The notes beneath the pieces were generated by a model. It had not been told where the DNA came from. It searched no databases and was given only the letters and a program-made list of their open reading frames with translations. Positions 34,398 through 42,706 of a stretch of DNA of 64,000 bases are shown here, piece after piece. The DNA lies in NCBI RefSeq assembly GCF_034366625.1, contig NZ_JAXMIH010000006.1, positions 1,178,001 through 1,242,000 on the forward strand, given 5' to 3'. This DNA comes from Prosthecobacter sp. Its GTDB lineage: Bacteria; Verrucomicrobiota; Verrucomicrobiia; Verrucomicrobiales; Verrucomicrobiaceae. A program made the translations under genes and the position numbers. How positions within the stretch are numbered: the stretch's first letter is position 1; every line of letters starts with the position of its first letter.

Positions 34398-35177
34398 TCA
34401 CCACAGCAGCTTGCCGCCATCAATGACGAGCACGCTGCCGGTCATGTAACTGCTCGCTTCACTAGCGAGGTAGAGCGCGAGCGGCCCGATCTCATCAGGA
34501 CGGCCCCAGCGGCCCATCGGGATGCTGGTGGCGACTTCGCCTTCAAATTCGGGCTTCTCCCCGATCCAGCGCTTGTTCGCATCGGTCAAAAACGGACCGG
34601 GCGCGATGGCGTTCACCGTGATGCCGTGCACGGCCCAGTCGGCGGCCACGGCCTTCGTGAACATCGTTAGCGCGCCTTTCGAGGTTTCGTAGCTACGGCC
34701 GCGCATCGCCTTGCCGGGCCAGAGGGCGTTGATGGAGGAGATGTTGATGATGCGGCCCCATTTTCGCGGGATCATCGCACCACCAATACGTTTCGTGAGG
34801 ATGAAGGCCTGCGTGAGGTTCAAATCGAGGATGCGCTGCCAGTCTTCGAGTGCCAGATTCTCCGTCGGCGTGTTGATGCGGCGTCCGCCGACGTTGTTGA
34901 TGAGGATGTCGATGGGCGCGTGATCGCGCAGCACGACATCGCAGAGGCGTTCGGCTTCCTCCGGCTTCGAGAGGTCGGCTTGGATCGAGGTGACGTGCAA
35001 ATCCTCGCTGCACAGCTCCTCGCAGGCCTTGTGAAGATGATCGGCGTTCGAGCCTGAGATGATGATCTCCGCACCGGCTTCACCAAGCGCACGCGCCATC
35101 TCTAACCCAAGACCGCGTGAGCCTCCCGTGATCAAGGCACGGCGTCCGGTGAGGTTGAAACGGTCGAGGATGGGCAT
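34398..35177 (-). CDS. Short-chain dehydrogenase/reductase (gluconate 5-dehydrogenase-like)
   Basis: A 259-aa NAD(P)-dependent enzyme with a complete classical SDR core. The cofactor motif is TGGSRGLG (17-24), the structural motif is NNVG (94-97), the catalytic Ser is in NISSIN and the catalytic pair is Y163-x3-K167 (YETSKGA). The start MPILDRFNLTGRRALITG resembles gluconate/2-deoxy-gluconate dehydrogenases. First gene of the minus-strand operon with the DapA-type lyase and amidohydrolase. It is divergent from sulfatase 6, with 51 bp between starts. Confidence 0.9.
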   Translation of the reverse strand: MPILDRFNLTGRRALITGGSRGLGLEMARALGEAGAEIIISGSNADHLHKACEELCSEDLHVTSIQADLSKPEEAERLCDVVLRDHAPIDILINNVGGRRINTPTENLALEDWQRILDLNLTQAFILTKRIGGAMIPRKWGRIINISSINALWPGKAMRGRSYETSKGALTMFTKAVAADWAVHGITVNAIAPGPFLTDANKRWIGEKPEFEGEVATSIPMGRWGRPDEIGPLALYLASEASSYMTGSVLVIDGGKLLW

Positions 35178-35228
35178 TGAAAAGGAATCGGTGGAGTGAA
35201 ACGACTCTTTCAGCCGTTTCATCCATCC

Positions 35229-36665
35229 ATGAAGCGATTCATCCCCATGGCTCTGGTTTGTCTGCTGGCAAACTCCTTGCACGCGAAGCAGCCGAACATC
35301 CTCTGGCTCGTCGGCGAGAACCTCTCGCACGATCTCGGCTGCTACGGCGCGAAGAACGTCCACACGCCCAATCTCGACCGGCTGGCGCAGGAGGGTGTGC
35401 GTTTCACCAATGTGTTCTCGACGAATCCGGCCTGCGCACCGAGCCGCAGCGCTTTCATGCTGGGCATGTATCAGACCACGACGGACACGCATCACATGCG
35501 CTCGCATCGCACGGATGATTTCAAGCTGCAGCAGGGCGTGCGGCCGCTGACGCACCGCTTGCAGGACGCGGGCTACACGACGGCGAACATCAAAATGATC
35601 GGTGAGCATTCCGTGGGCACGGGGAAGCTCGATTTGAACTTTGTGAACGAAGGCCCGACCTACCAGACCGACGACTGGGCGTCGCTGAAATCCAAGCAGC
35701 CATTTTTCTCACAGATCAACTCGCACGAGGTCGAGTATGACATCTACGACCGCCAAAGCGCGAAGAAGGAACGCGTCGAGTGGGTGGGCGAACGCGAGCA
35801 TGTGAGACATGCGACGCCGGAAAACGTCACGCCGCCGCCTTACTACCCGGATCATCGGCTCGTGCGGGAGGAATGGGCACGCTATTTGAACTCGGTGTCT
35901 GGCATGGATGTGCGGATCGGCTGGGTGCTCGACCAGCTTCGCAAGGACGGCCTGGAGGACGACACCATTGTCATCTTCTTCGCCGACAACGGCCGCCTGG
36001 AGCCGCGCGGCATTCATTGGTGCTACGATTGCGGCCTGCGTGTGCCGATGATCATCCGCTGGCCGTCCCACCTCAAAGCTGGTACGGTGAACGATCAAAT
36101 CGTGAGCCTCATTGATGTCACGGCGACCACACTCGATCTCGCAGGCGTCGCGAAGCCGCCGTTGATGCAGGGACGCGTCTTGTTTGGCCCGAATGCGGAA
36201 TCACCACGGAAATTTGCCTTCGCGGCGCGTGATCGCATTGATGAAACCGTGCAGCGCATCCGCTCGGTGCAAGACGAGCAGTTTCATTACATCCGCACGT
36301 TCACCAAGGGGCCAACGTTTGCCTCGCTGAACCGCTACAAGGAGAAATGCTTCCCCATTCTGCCGCTGATGCGTGAGATGCAGTCTGCTGGCACGCTCAC
36401 CGGCCCGCCGCTCGCGCTGATGCAGCGTTCAGGACCGTGCGAGGAATTGTATGACACGAAGGCTGATCCGCATGAGATCAGTGACCTCATTGATTCGCCG
36501 AAACCGGAGCATCGCGAGGCACTGACGCGGTTGCGGGCAGCGCTGGAGACTTGGATTGTCGAATCGGGTGATCGTGGCGGTATTCAGGAGGCTCCAGAGG
36601 TGTATGCGCCGTTTGAAAAGGAGATGGATGCGTGGTTCGGCACGCCGAAGTGGTTCAAGAAGTGA
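35229..36665 (+). CDS. Secreted sulfatase 6 (478 aa) with unusual metal motif
   Basis: Signal peptide at residues about 1-19. The formylglycine Cys is C69 in NPACAPSRSAFMLGMYQ. The first metal motif, usually ADD, reads LVGENLSHDLGCYG (E30, N31), as in a sulfatase subgroup that has Glu there. Later motifs are VIFFADNGRLEPRG and HWCYDCGLRVPMIIRWP. The GTG at 35196 would give a longer protein, but the ATG at 35229 starts a proper signal peptide. It is the only sulfatase on the + strand and is followed 22 bp later by the ceramidase-like gene. Confidence 0.9.
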   Translation: MKRFIPMALVCLLANSLHAKQPNILWLVGENLSHDLGCYGAKNVHTPNLDRLAQEGVRFTNVFSTNPACAPSRSAFMLGMYQTTTDTHHMRSHRTDDFKLQQGVRPLTHRLQDAGYTTANIKMIGEHSVGTGKLDLNFVNEGPTYQTDDWASLKSKQPFFSQINSHEVEYDIYDRQSAKKERVEWVGEREHVRHATPENVTPPPYYPDHRLVREEWARYLNSVSGMDVRIGWVLDQLRKDGLEDDTIVIFFADNGRLEPRGIHWCYDCGLRVPMIIRWPSHLKAGTVNDQIVSLIDVTATTLDLAGVAKPPLMQGRVLFGPNAESPRKFAFAARDRIDETVQRIRSVQDEQFHYIRTFTKGPTFASLNRYKEKCFPILPLMREMQSAGTLTGPPLALMQRSGPCEELYDTKADPHEISDLIDSPKPEHREALTRLRAALETWIVESGDRGGIQEAPEVYAPFEKEMDAWFGTPKWFKK

Positions 36666-36687
36666 GTGCCGCTGCCGTATTGGTCCC

Positions 36688-38052
36688 ATGACCACTCGAC
36701 TGCTGTTCTGCCTTCTCCTTGTCACGATTCATGTTCAAGCCGGTGATTTCCGTGTCGGCGCTGCGAAGGTGGACATCACACCGAAGGACGGCACGCCGCT
36801 CGGCGGCTACTACAAGTTTCGCGGTTCCGCAGGAGTGCTCGATCCGCTCTATGCGAAGACCATCGTCGTCGAACAAGACGGCACGCATGCCGTGATCGTG
36901 GTGCTCGATCTCTCCGGCACAGTGCGGCCCGTGGTGGAGGCGGCGCGGAAGGCGATTCAGGAGCAGTGCGGCATCGAGGGTGATCATGTCATGATTTCCG
37001 GCACGCACACGCACACCGGACCGCAGCAGCCGCGTGGATCGCTCATGGATGACATCACAAAGGTGAATTCGCCGCCCGGTGTGTCCTACATCAGCGCGCT
37101 GCCGGGTCTCATCGCGCAATCGGTGAAGCAGGCGAAGTCCAGGCTGGTTCCCGCCACCGCTTCCGCCGCCATCGGCAAGGCTGAAGGCATCAGCTTCAAC
37201 CGCCGCGTGCTGCGTGAAGGTGTGAAGGAGGCCATCTGGCAGCCGAAGTCGCTCACGGCGCTCGACAAGCCTGCGGGGCCGGTCGATCCTGATGTGGGCG
37301 TGCTGGTGTTTCAGTCCGGCGGCAAGCCCGTCGCGAGTTTCCTCAATTTCGCCATGCATCCGACTTCGGTCGGCGGCGGCGTGAAGATCTCGGCGGATTA
37401 TCCCGGCGTGTTTACCAGACTCGTCAGCGAGCGTCAGGGCACAAGCATGATCTCCGTCTTCGCCAACGGCTGCTGCGGCAACATCAACCACACTGACTAC
37501 ATCACCGGCAAACGCCGCAGCACGCAGGAGCTTGGCACGGCGCTCGCCGATGCCGCCGATGCGGCGTGGCCGAGTCTGAAGACGGTCACGACGTTCAAGC
37601 CGCGCATCCGCTCCGAGCAGGTCACGCTGACGCGGAAGAAGTTCACCGAGGCACAGATCGAGAAGGCCAAGGACATGGCCGCCAACATGTTCACGAAGAA
37701 CTTCGGCACGGTGCCGATGGCGGAGACCGTCTGCATTTTGGAGACCCTCGATAAGAAAAACGTGCCGCTGCTAGGCGAGGTGCAGGTGATCGCGTTCAGT
37801 GACGAACTGGCGATCGTCGCGTTGCCCGGCGAAATTTTCGTCGAACTCGGCCTCGCGATCAAAAAAGCTTCGCCGTTCAAGCACACGCTCATCGCCGAGC
37901 TGGCGAACGGCAGCGTCGGCTATGTGCCGAACCGCGAAGCCTACCCGCAGGGCAACTACGAAGTCGTCAGCTCACGCGCCGAGGCGGGCAGTGGCGAGAA
38001 GCTCGTCGAAGTGGCGCTGAAGCTTCTGGGTGAGATCAAGTCAAAGGACTGA
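36688..38052 (+). CDS. Secreted neutral ceramidase-like hydrolase
   Basis: A 454-aa protein with a signal peptide (residues about 1-18). It has the neutral/alkaline ceramidase-like N-terminal pattern: VGAAKVDITPKDGTPLGGY, then GTHTHTGP (H107, H109), a likely zinc site. Later come FAMHPTSVGGGVKISADYPG and FANGCCGNINH. True ceramidases are larger (about 650-750 aa); this short form is common in PVC genomes and its substrate is unknown. The last 17 bp overlap the convergent TOPRIM gene. A second, decayed copy of its 3' end lies at 39680-39742. Confidence 0.85.
   Translation: MTTRLLFCLLLVTIHVQAGDFRVGAAKVDITPKDGTPLGGYYKFRGSAGVLDPLYAKTIVVEQDGTHAVIVVLDLSGTVRPVVEAARKAIQEQCGIEGDHVMISGTHTHTGPQQPRGSLMDDITKVNSPPGVSYISALPGLIAQSVKQAKSRLVPATASAAIGKAEGISFNRRVLREGVKEAIWQPKSLTALDKPAGPVDPDVGVLVFQSGGKPVASFLNFAMHPTSVGGGVKISADYPGVFTRLVSERQGTSMISVFANGCCGNINHTDYITGKRRSTQELGTALADAADAAWPSLKTVTTFKPRIRSEQVTLTRKKFTEAQIEKAKDMAANMFTKNFGTVPMAETVCILETLDKKNVPLLGEVQVIAFSDELAIVALPGEIFVELGLAIKKASPFKHTLIAELANGSVGYVPNREAYPQGNYEVVSSRAEAGSGEKLVEVALKLLGEIKSKD
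37993..38040 (+). repeat. 48-bp imperfect direct repeat, copy 1 (ceramidase 3' end)
   Basis: This part of the ceramidase-like gene encodes GEKLVEVALKLLGEIK. It matches 39683-39730 at 42 of 48 positions by eye. The two copies flank the TOPRIM/ATPase gene pair. Confidence 0.7.
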
Positions 38053-38674
38053 AGGTGCGCAGCAGAAACGCCTTCAACGGGGCAAAGCATGAGTGATTGA
38101 AGTCCACCCACTTTTCTTGCATCCACGGCTTGTCCGTGTCTTTCCGCCCATGCCACGCAGCGATTCCGAATCGCTCGTTTGGAACGTCTTTGGTCGCGAT
38201 CCAGAGCTGGGCTCGGGCTTTGTCGTTCTTAGCAAAGGTGTCGGAAGGCTTCCAGCCCTTGGCTTCGATGCAGCCAAGGAATTCCTCAACGCATGGCGCG
38301 AAAGGTTCATTTTCCAGAGAGGCCAGCCAGAGGGATTCCAAAGCCCCTTGCTTGTCATCGCCAGGCAGCACGAAAATCTGCGGTCCGAGAGCACGGATGG
38401 ACGTGGAGGCATTGTCCATAGCATGCTGGACACTCTCCAAAGCTGACCCGGCATTTGCATCGGCATCACGGGTGATGCCGATCCGCCGCACTTGGCCAAA
38501 CCCGCTCGCTTTGCCGAGATCGCCGAGGAACTCCGCGAGTTTCGTTTTTCCCTCATAGGCGATGACCTGCACATCGGTGATGTTGAGTTCGGAAAACCAA
38601 GCGTTGAAAAAGCTAACCTCATCTTTGCCCTCGCACAGCAGCAGGTTGGGTCGCGAAATGTTGACAGGCATCAC
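38036..38674 (-). CDS. TOPRIM (DUF3226/OLD-like) protein, partner of AAA ATPase
   Basis: A 212-aa protein. The TOPRIM acid residues are visible: E15 in LLLCEGKDE and D70-A-D72 in GITRDADAN. This pairing of Glu with DxD is the metal site of OLD-family nucleases and RNase M5-type enzymes. The C-terminal half is helical with RAQLWIATK and WMQEKWVDFNH. In the DUF3226 families such a protein is encoded beside an SMC-like ATPase and acts as the nuclease half of a split OLD system. Its ATG overlaps the ATPase stop by 4 bp. The end overlaps the ceramidase-like gene. Confidence 0.8.
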   Translation of the reverse strand: MMPVNISRPNLLLCEGKDEVSFFNAWFSELNITDVQVIAYEGKTKLAEFLGDLGKASGFGQVRRIGITRDADANAGSALESVQHAMDNASTSIRALGPQIFVLPGDDKQGALESLWLASLENEPFAPCVEEFLGCIEAKGWKPSDTFAKNDKARAQLWIATKDVPNERFGIAAWHGRKDTDKPWMQEKWVDFNHSCFAPLKAFLLRTFSPLT

Positions 38675-39636
38675 CGCACCTCCCAGTCACGCTCTAACAT
38701 GCGTTCTAGTTCATCCTCATTCATGGTAAGACAGCGGATGTCACCGGAATCGGTGCGCTCCAGACGGTGGACGGCTAGATCATTCTTCGGCTCGCCTTTG
38801 AAAGCTGCAGCAGCAGCAGAGATGCATTCCAGACTATGTGTGGTGGCAAAAATCTGCACTTCTTCCTTATTCACGGCCTCGCGAATGCCCGTCCAGATTT
38901 GTGGCAAAGCACTCCAATGCAGGCCATTCTCGATCTCGTCGATGAGCACGATATCGGCTCCCTCGCCAATAATGGCACCATAGATTTGCACGAGGCGGTT
39001 GAAGCCTTCGCCAAGGAGCGGAAGCGCGATTCGCTCCGGCAGACGAACGTCGGCGTAGAGCATACGTTGGCCAGTGTGCTCCATAGCACGTAAAGACTTC
39101 AAGCGTGGATCCACTGATTGGAGAAACCCAACAAACCTGTCATCATTCTCTGACCGAAGAGTCCAACGATCGAAACTTCGTGCTAGATCTGCGGCGGACA
39201 GCTTGCTTGTAGTCACAACACCAATTTTGCGGCTCGGTTTGCGGGGCACAAACCGCACAAATATGGGTGGATTGCACTTCAACGAAAAATCCGAGCCTAT
39301 TGCCGGATCAGTTACCAATGACATGACGGTCTGCGTTTCACGCGGATGATCATCTCTCGATGCCGTAATGATTATCTCATGCTCAAGACACGAATCATTA
39401 AATAGCCATTTTGCATACTCATCATTTGCGAGTGCATCAGATGCTCCATTGCGAAACAGCATCCAATTCATCCCTCCTATAGGGTGTGCACCCGTTCCTG
39501 GCAGCATTGAAACCGCTTCCAGGACGGCAGTTTTGCCTGCATTGCTGGTTCCCACGAACAAATTCACCTTCGCCAGCGGTTCGATTTTGAGCTGGTGGAA
39601 GCACTTGAAGTTTTCGATCTCGAGGGAGGTCAGCAT
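38671..39636 (-). CDS. AAA (SMC/RecF-like) ATPase of a split OLD-type pair
   Basis: A 321-aa ATPase. The start LTSLEIENFKCF is typical of AAA_15/AAA_21 ABC-type ATPases. Walker A is GTSNAGKT (29-36), Walker B is IVLIDEIENGLH (D233, E234), and the switch His is H267 in FATTHSLEC. The coiled-coil insertion is short. With the TOPRIM protein encoded next it forms a two-gene unit resembling class 2-like OLD, split into separate chains. Proteins of this kind are linked to phage defence, but this pair has not been identified beyond family level. The ATG at 39636 opens the domain. Confidence 0.85.
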   Translation of the reverse strand: MLTSLEIENFKCFHQLKIEPLAKVNLFVGTSNAGKTAVLEAVSMLPGTGAHPIGGMNWMLFRNGASDALANDEYAKWLFNDSCLEHEIIITASRDDHPRETQTVMSLVTDPAIGSDFSLKCNPPIFVRFVPRKPSRKIGVVTTSKLSAADLARSFDRWTLRSENDDRFVGFLQSVDPRLKSLRAMEHTGQRMLYADVRLPERIALPLLGEGFNRLVQIYGAIIGEGADIVLIDEIENGLHWSALPQIWTGIREAVNKEEVQIFATTHSLECISAAAAAFKGEPKNDLAVHRLERTDSGDIRCLTMNEDELERMLERDWEVR

Positions 39637-39679
39637 GGACGGCCCGGAGTATGACGGTCCGGGAGGATGATGCAACCGC

Positions 39680-39742
39680 TCGGGCGAAAAACTCGTCTAA
39701 GTCGCGCTGAAGCTGCTTGGTGAGATCAAGGCGGCGAAGTAA
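39680..39742 (+). pseudogene. Decayed 3' remnant of a ceramidase-like gene (direct repeat copy 2)
   Basis: In the + frame it reads SGEKLV, stop, VALKLLGEIKAAK, stop. The ceramidase-like gene at 36688-38052 ends with SGEKLVEVALKLLGEIKSKD. 42 of 48 bases agree over 39683-39730. The in-frame TAA at 39698-39700 shows it is dead. It lies just beyond the start of the ATPase gene. Confidence 0.7.
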
Positions 39743-39748
39743 TCGCAA

Positions 39749-40729
39749 TTACGCCCCCTGCGGGGCGCGGATGTGTGCCCAGCAGTGGACGTGGGGATCG
39801 CCGCGGAAGAACCAGACCATGTTCGGGCCTTCGATCTGCCAGACGTCCCAAACGCCGTCCTTGCCGACATCCTGGTTCTTGTAGAAGGCCATGTGCAGGT
39901 TGTCGAAACCGCCGGCTTCGATGTATTTCATAGATTCCTCGGCCTCGGATTTGCGGAAGGGCTTCAGCAGGTCGGCGATGACTTTTTTGACGAGGTCTTT
40001 CTGGTCGGCGCTCATGTCGGCGAGGCGTAGGCCTTCGAGGCCCGAGGTCTTGCCGGTGAGCTTGACGGTGTCGTTGCCGTCCTCATCGCGGGATTCGGCG
40101 AGGAGGGCTGTTTCGCGTTGTTTGCCGTCGAGCGCTTGGAAAACCTCGTTCGCACGCTTCGCTTGGTACCAGTAGGCGTTGCCGGGATGGTCGGGCTTTT
40201 CGTTGAAACCCTGAGCCGCATGGCCGTAGAAGATCGGACCGCCGAAGGCCGCGCCTTTTTCGCTGTCACCATCGCAACGGCGGGTGCAATGGCGGCCGGT
40301 GAGGACGAACTCGAACTGGCTGGTGCCGGGCTCGCCAAACAGGGCGATGGAGGCGCTGCCGAAGCCGCCGTCTCCCTTGTTGTCCTGGTCAAACTGACGC
40401 CAGACCTCGGATTTGTACTCGTCGCTGTGGAGTTTGTCGAAAATCTCGCGCACCAGCTCCTGCTGGTCGGGCTTGAGCACCTCGCGAATCTTCTGCGGGG
40501 TGATGTGCCAGTTGTTATCGACCATGAGGCGGCGCGGATGGCTCCAGCCGAAGCAGAGAGCCTTGCGCTGGGCTTCGTCCATGCTGCCGTAGAGCTGCTG
40601 GACGAGCGTTTCGGAGGTGGCGGCCTTGGTTTCAGCGGCATAGGCGGAACCGAGGAAGCCTGCGGCGATGGTTTGTGCGCCGCGGGTGATCATTTCACGA
40701 CGGGACAGGGAAGAATGGAGCGTGTTCAT
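39749..40729 (-). CDS. Tat-exported DUF3500 protein
   Basis: A 326-aa protein with a twin-arginine signal (LSRREMITRGAQTIAAG). The body matches the DUF3500 pattern: FTLTGRHCTRRCDGD-like segment (here VLTGRHCTRRCDGDSEKG), FGGPIFYGHAAQGF and the C-terminal WFFRGDPHVHCWAHI. The function of the family is unknown; the His/Cys-rich ends suggest metal binding. It stands alone on the minus strand, divergent from the ABC transporter genes, with 125 bp between starts. Confidence 0.82.
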   Translation of the reverse strand: MNTLHSSLSRREMITRGAQTIAAGFLGSAYAAETKAATSETLVQQLYGSMDEAQRKALCFGWSHPRRLMVDNNWHITPQKIREVLKPDQQELVREIFDKLHSDEYKSEVWRQFDQDNKGDGGFGSASIALFGEPGTSQFEFVLTGRHCTRRCDGDSEKGAAFGGPIFYGHAAQGFNEKPDHPGNAYWYQAKRANEVFQALDGKQRETALLAESRDEDGNDTVKLTGKTSGLEGLRLADMSADQKDLVKKVIADLLKPFRKSEAEESMKYIEAGGFDNLHMAFYKNQDVGKDGVWDVWQIEGPNMVWFFRGDPHVHCWAHIRAPQGA

Positions 40730-40854
40730 GGCGGGTTTGTATCAAACATGGCCCGAAAGAGGAAGTTTTTGTTTTGCCGGGTGTTTGATCGCGAGCCGGC
40801 ATCAAAGCGATGCTGAACGGGTATTTTCGACATGGAGCGACTTCGTCGTTAATC

Positions 40855-41931
40855 ATGAGAATGAAACTCATTGGCACCACCTTCCTCTGCGGCGCGCTCT
40901 GGCTGGCCTTGATCACCGCCATGCATGGATCGCTGAACTTGAAATGGTTCGCGCCCAAAGCCGTGGGCACGACCGCAGCGGATGAGAAGTTTCGCATCGG
41001 CTTCCTGCCGGTGACCTGCCACCTGACCTGTCCGGTGACGGATTTCATCAACCAGCAGGTCGAGGGACAGAGCAGCTTCGAGCCGGTGCGTTTCAGTGGA
41101 TGGCCTGAATTGAAGGAGGCGTTTCTCTCCGGCTACACGCCCGCCACTTTCATCCTGGCACCGATGGCGATGGCGCTGCGCGAGCAGGGTGTGCCGATCA
41201 AGATCGTCTATCTCGGCCATCGCGATGGCAGTGCCGTCATGGTTCACAAAGACTCACAAATCTACCGCATGGAAGATCTGCGCGGCAAACGCATTGCGGT
41301 GCCGAACCGTTACTCGAACCAGCGCCTGCTCGTCTTCCGTGCCCTGCGCAACGCGGGCATGACGATCAAGGACATCGAGCTTGTGGAAATGCCGCCACCC
41401 GACATGCCTGCGGCACTTTACTCGAAAGCGGTGGATGCGATCTCCAGCGGCGAGCCCTTCATGGGCCAGACAGAGATCGATGGCTATGGCCGCGTGCTCT
41501 GGCTGACGAAGGATGTGTGGCCGAACTTCATCTCCTGCGTGCTCGCCGTGCATGAGGACTTCATCAAAACAGATCGGGCTACGGTGCAGCGGCTCGTCGA
41601 TGGCATCGCCAGCAGTGGCAAGTGGATCGACCAAAGCATGGACAACCGCATGGACGCGGCAAAGTTTGTGGCGAAGAACTACTACAACCAGCACCCTCGC
41701 CTGCTGGAGTTCGTTTTGAGCAAGCCGCCTGACCGCGTGACCTACACGAATCTCGCGCTGCGAAAACCGGACTTTGAAGAGATCGAGGATCTGGCGCGTG
41801 AGGCTGGCATCATCGGCGGCGATGTTCGCTTTGAAGACTACACGGACGCCTCTTTTGTGCCGGAAGCCTCGGAGATGAAAGCGTCCGCCTATGAAGGCCT
41901 GAAGGGTGGCGAGGTGCCGCCGAGGAAATAG
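40855..41931 (+). CDS. ABC importer substrate-binding protein (NMT1/TauA/NrtA type)
   Basis: A 358-aa secreted or membrane-anchored protein with an N-terminal hydrophobic segment (about residues 5-22). The two-lobe NMT1-like fold shows in FRIGFLPVTCHLTCPVTDF, LRGKRIAVPNRYSNQ and PPPDMPAALYSKAVDAISSGEPFM. The C-x3-C pair near the ligand site is unusual for the family. Family members bind nitrate, taurine, sulfonates or thiamine precursors; the ligand is not clear. It is the first gene of a 40855-43481 importer operon. An ATG at 40810 is also open. Confidence 0.85.
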   Translation: MRMKLIGTTFLCGALWLALITAMHGSLNLKWFAPKAVGTTAADEKFRIGFLPVTCHLTCPVTDFINQQVEGQSSFEPVRFSGWPELKEAFLSGYTPATFILAPMAMALREQGVPIKIVYLGHRDGSAVMVHKDSQIYRMEDLRGKRIAVPNRYSNQRLLVFRALRNAGMTIKDIELVEMPPPDMPAALYSKAVDAISSGEPFMGQTEIDGYGRVLWLTKDVWPNFISCVLAVHEDFIKTDRATVQRLVDGIASSGKWIDQSMDNRMDAAKFVAKNYYNQHPRLLEFVLSKPPDRVTYTNLALRKPDFEEIEDLAREAGIIGGDVRFEDYTDASFVPEASEMKASAYEGLKGGEVPPRK

Positions 41932-41944
41932 CCGCTGTCACCCC

Positions 41945-42706
41945 ATGAGTCGTTTTTTCTCCGTCCTCCTGCCCCTCATCACCGCGACGATCTTCCTGAT
42001 CGTCTGGCATTCCCTCGTGCGTCTTTCCGGTAGCGATCTGTTCCCCACACCCATGGAAGTCATGCGTGGCATCCGTGAGTTGATCGAAAAAGGCCTGCTG
42101 CTCAAATACATCGTCGCTTCGCTCTTCCGCGTGAGCTGGGGCTTCCTGCTGGCTGTGCTTGTTGGTGTGCCGCTCGGCCTCGTGCTGGGCTGGTTCCGAC
42201 CGGCGTTTCAGGCGCTGAATCCGATGATTCAGATCCTGCGCCCGATTTCGCCCATTGCCTGGATCCCCGTGGCGATTCTATGGTTCGGCATTGATGACAC
42301 CGCGCCGGTTTTTCTCATCTTCCTCGCCAGCGTGTTCCCTATCACCGTGTCTTCGATGGCAGCGGTGCAGAACATGCAACTCGTGTATCTCCGTGCCGCG
42401 CAGAACTTTGGCGTGAAGGGGCCGCAGCTCTTCCGCCGCGTCATTCTGCCCGCCGCACTGCCGCAGATCATCACCGGTATCCGCATCGCGCTCGGAATCG
42501 CGTGGCTCGTTGTCGTGGCGGCGGAAATGATCGCCGTGAACAGCGGGCTTGGTTACCTCATCATCGACGCACGCAACGCGGGCAAGCGCTACGACCTCGT
42601 GGTCGCTGGCATGGTGATGATCGGACTGATCGGGCTGGTGCTCGATCTGCTCATCCGGCAGCTTGAAAAATTCGACGAAGTGAAATGGGGCTATGGACAA
42701 CGCTAA
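41945..42706 (+). CDS. ABC importer permease (SsuC/TauC type)
   Basis: A 253-aa inner-membrane protein with about six hydrophobic helices. The conserved EAA-like loop is in LVYLRAAQNFGVKGPQLFRRVILPAALPQIITGIRIALG, as in TauC/SsuC/NrtB permeases. It should form the channel for the substrate bound by the upstream protein. It lies 13 bp after that gene and overlaps the ATPase gene by 14 bp. Confidence 0.92.
   Translation: MSRFFSVLLPLITATIFLIVWHSLVRLSGSDLFPTPMEVMRGIRELIEKGLLLKYIVASLFRVSWGFLLAVLVGVPLGLVLGWFRPAFQALNPMIQILRPISPIAWIPVAILWFGIDDTAPVFLIFLASVFPITVSSMAAVQNMQLVYLRAAQNFGVKGPQLFRRVILPAALPQIITGIRIALGIAWLVVVAAEMIAVNSGLGYLIIDARNAGKRYDLVVAGMVMIGLIGLVLDLLIRQLEKFDEVKWGYGQR

Noticed and set aside
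38036..39636. PARIS or Gabija defence system
   Set aside because: The TOPRIM partner is DUF3226-like, not DUF4435, and no UvrD-like helicase is present; only a general OLD-like label is supported.
37993..39730. Target-site duplication of a transposon
   Set aside because: 48 bp with codon-level divergence is too long and too diverged for a simple insertion duplication, and no transposase is present.
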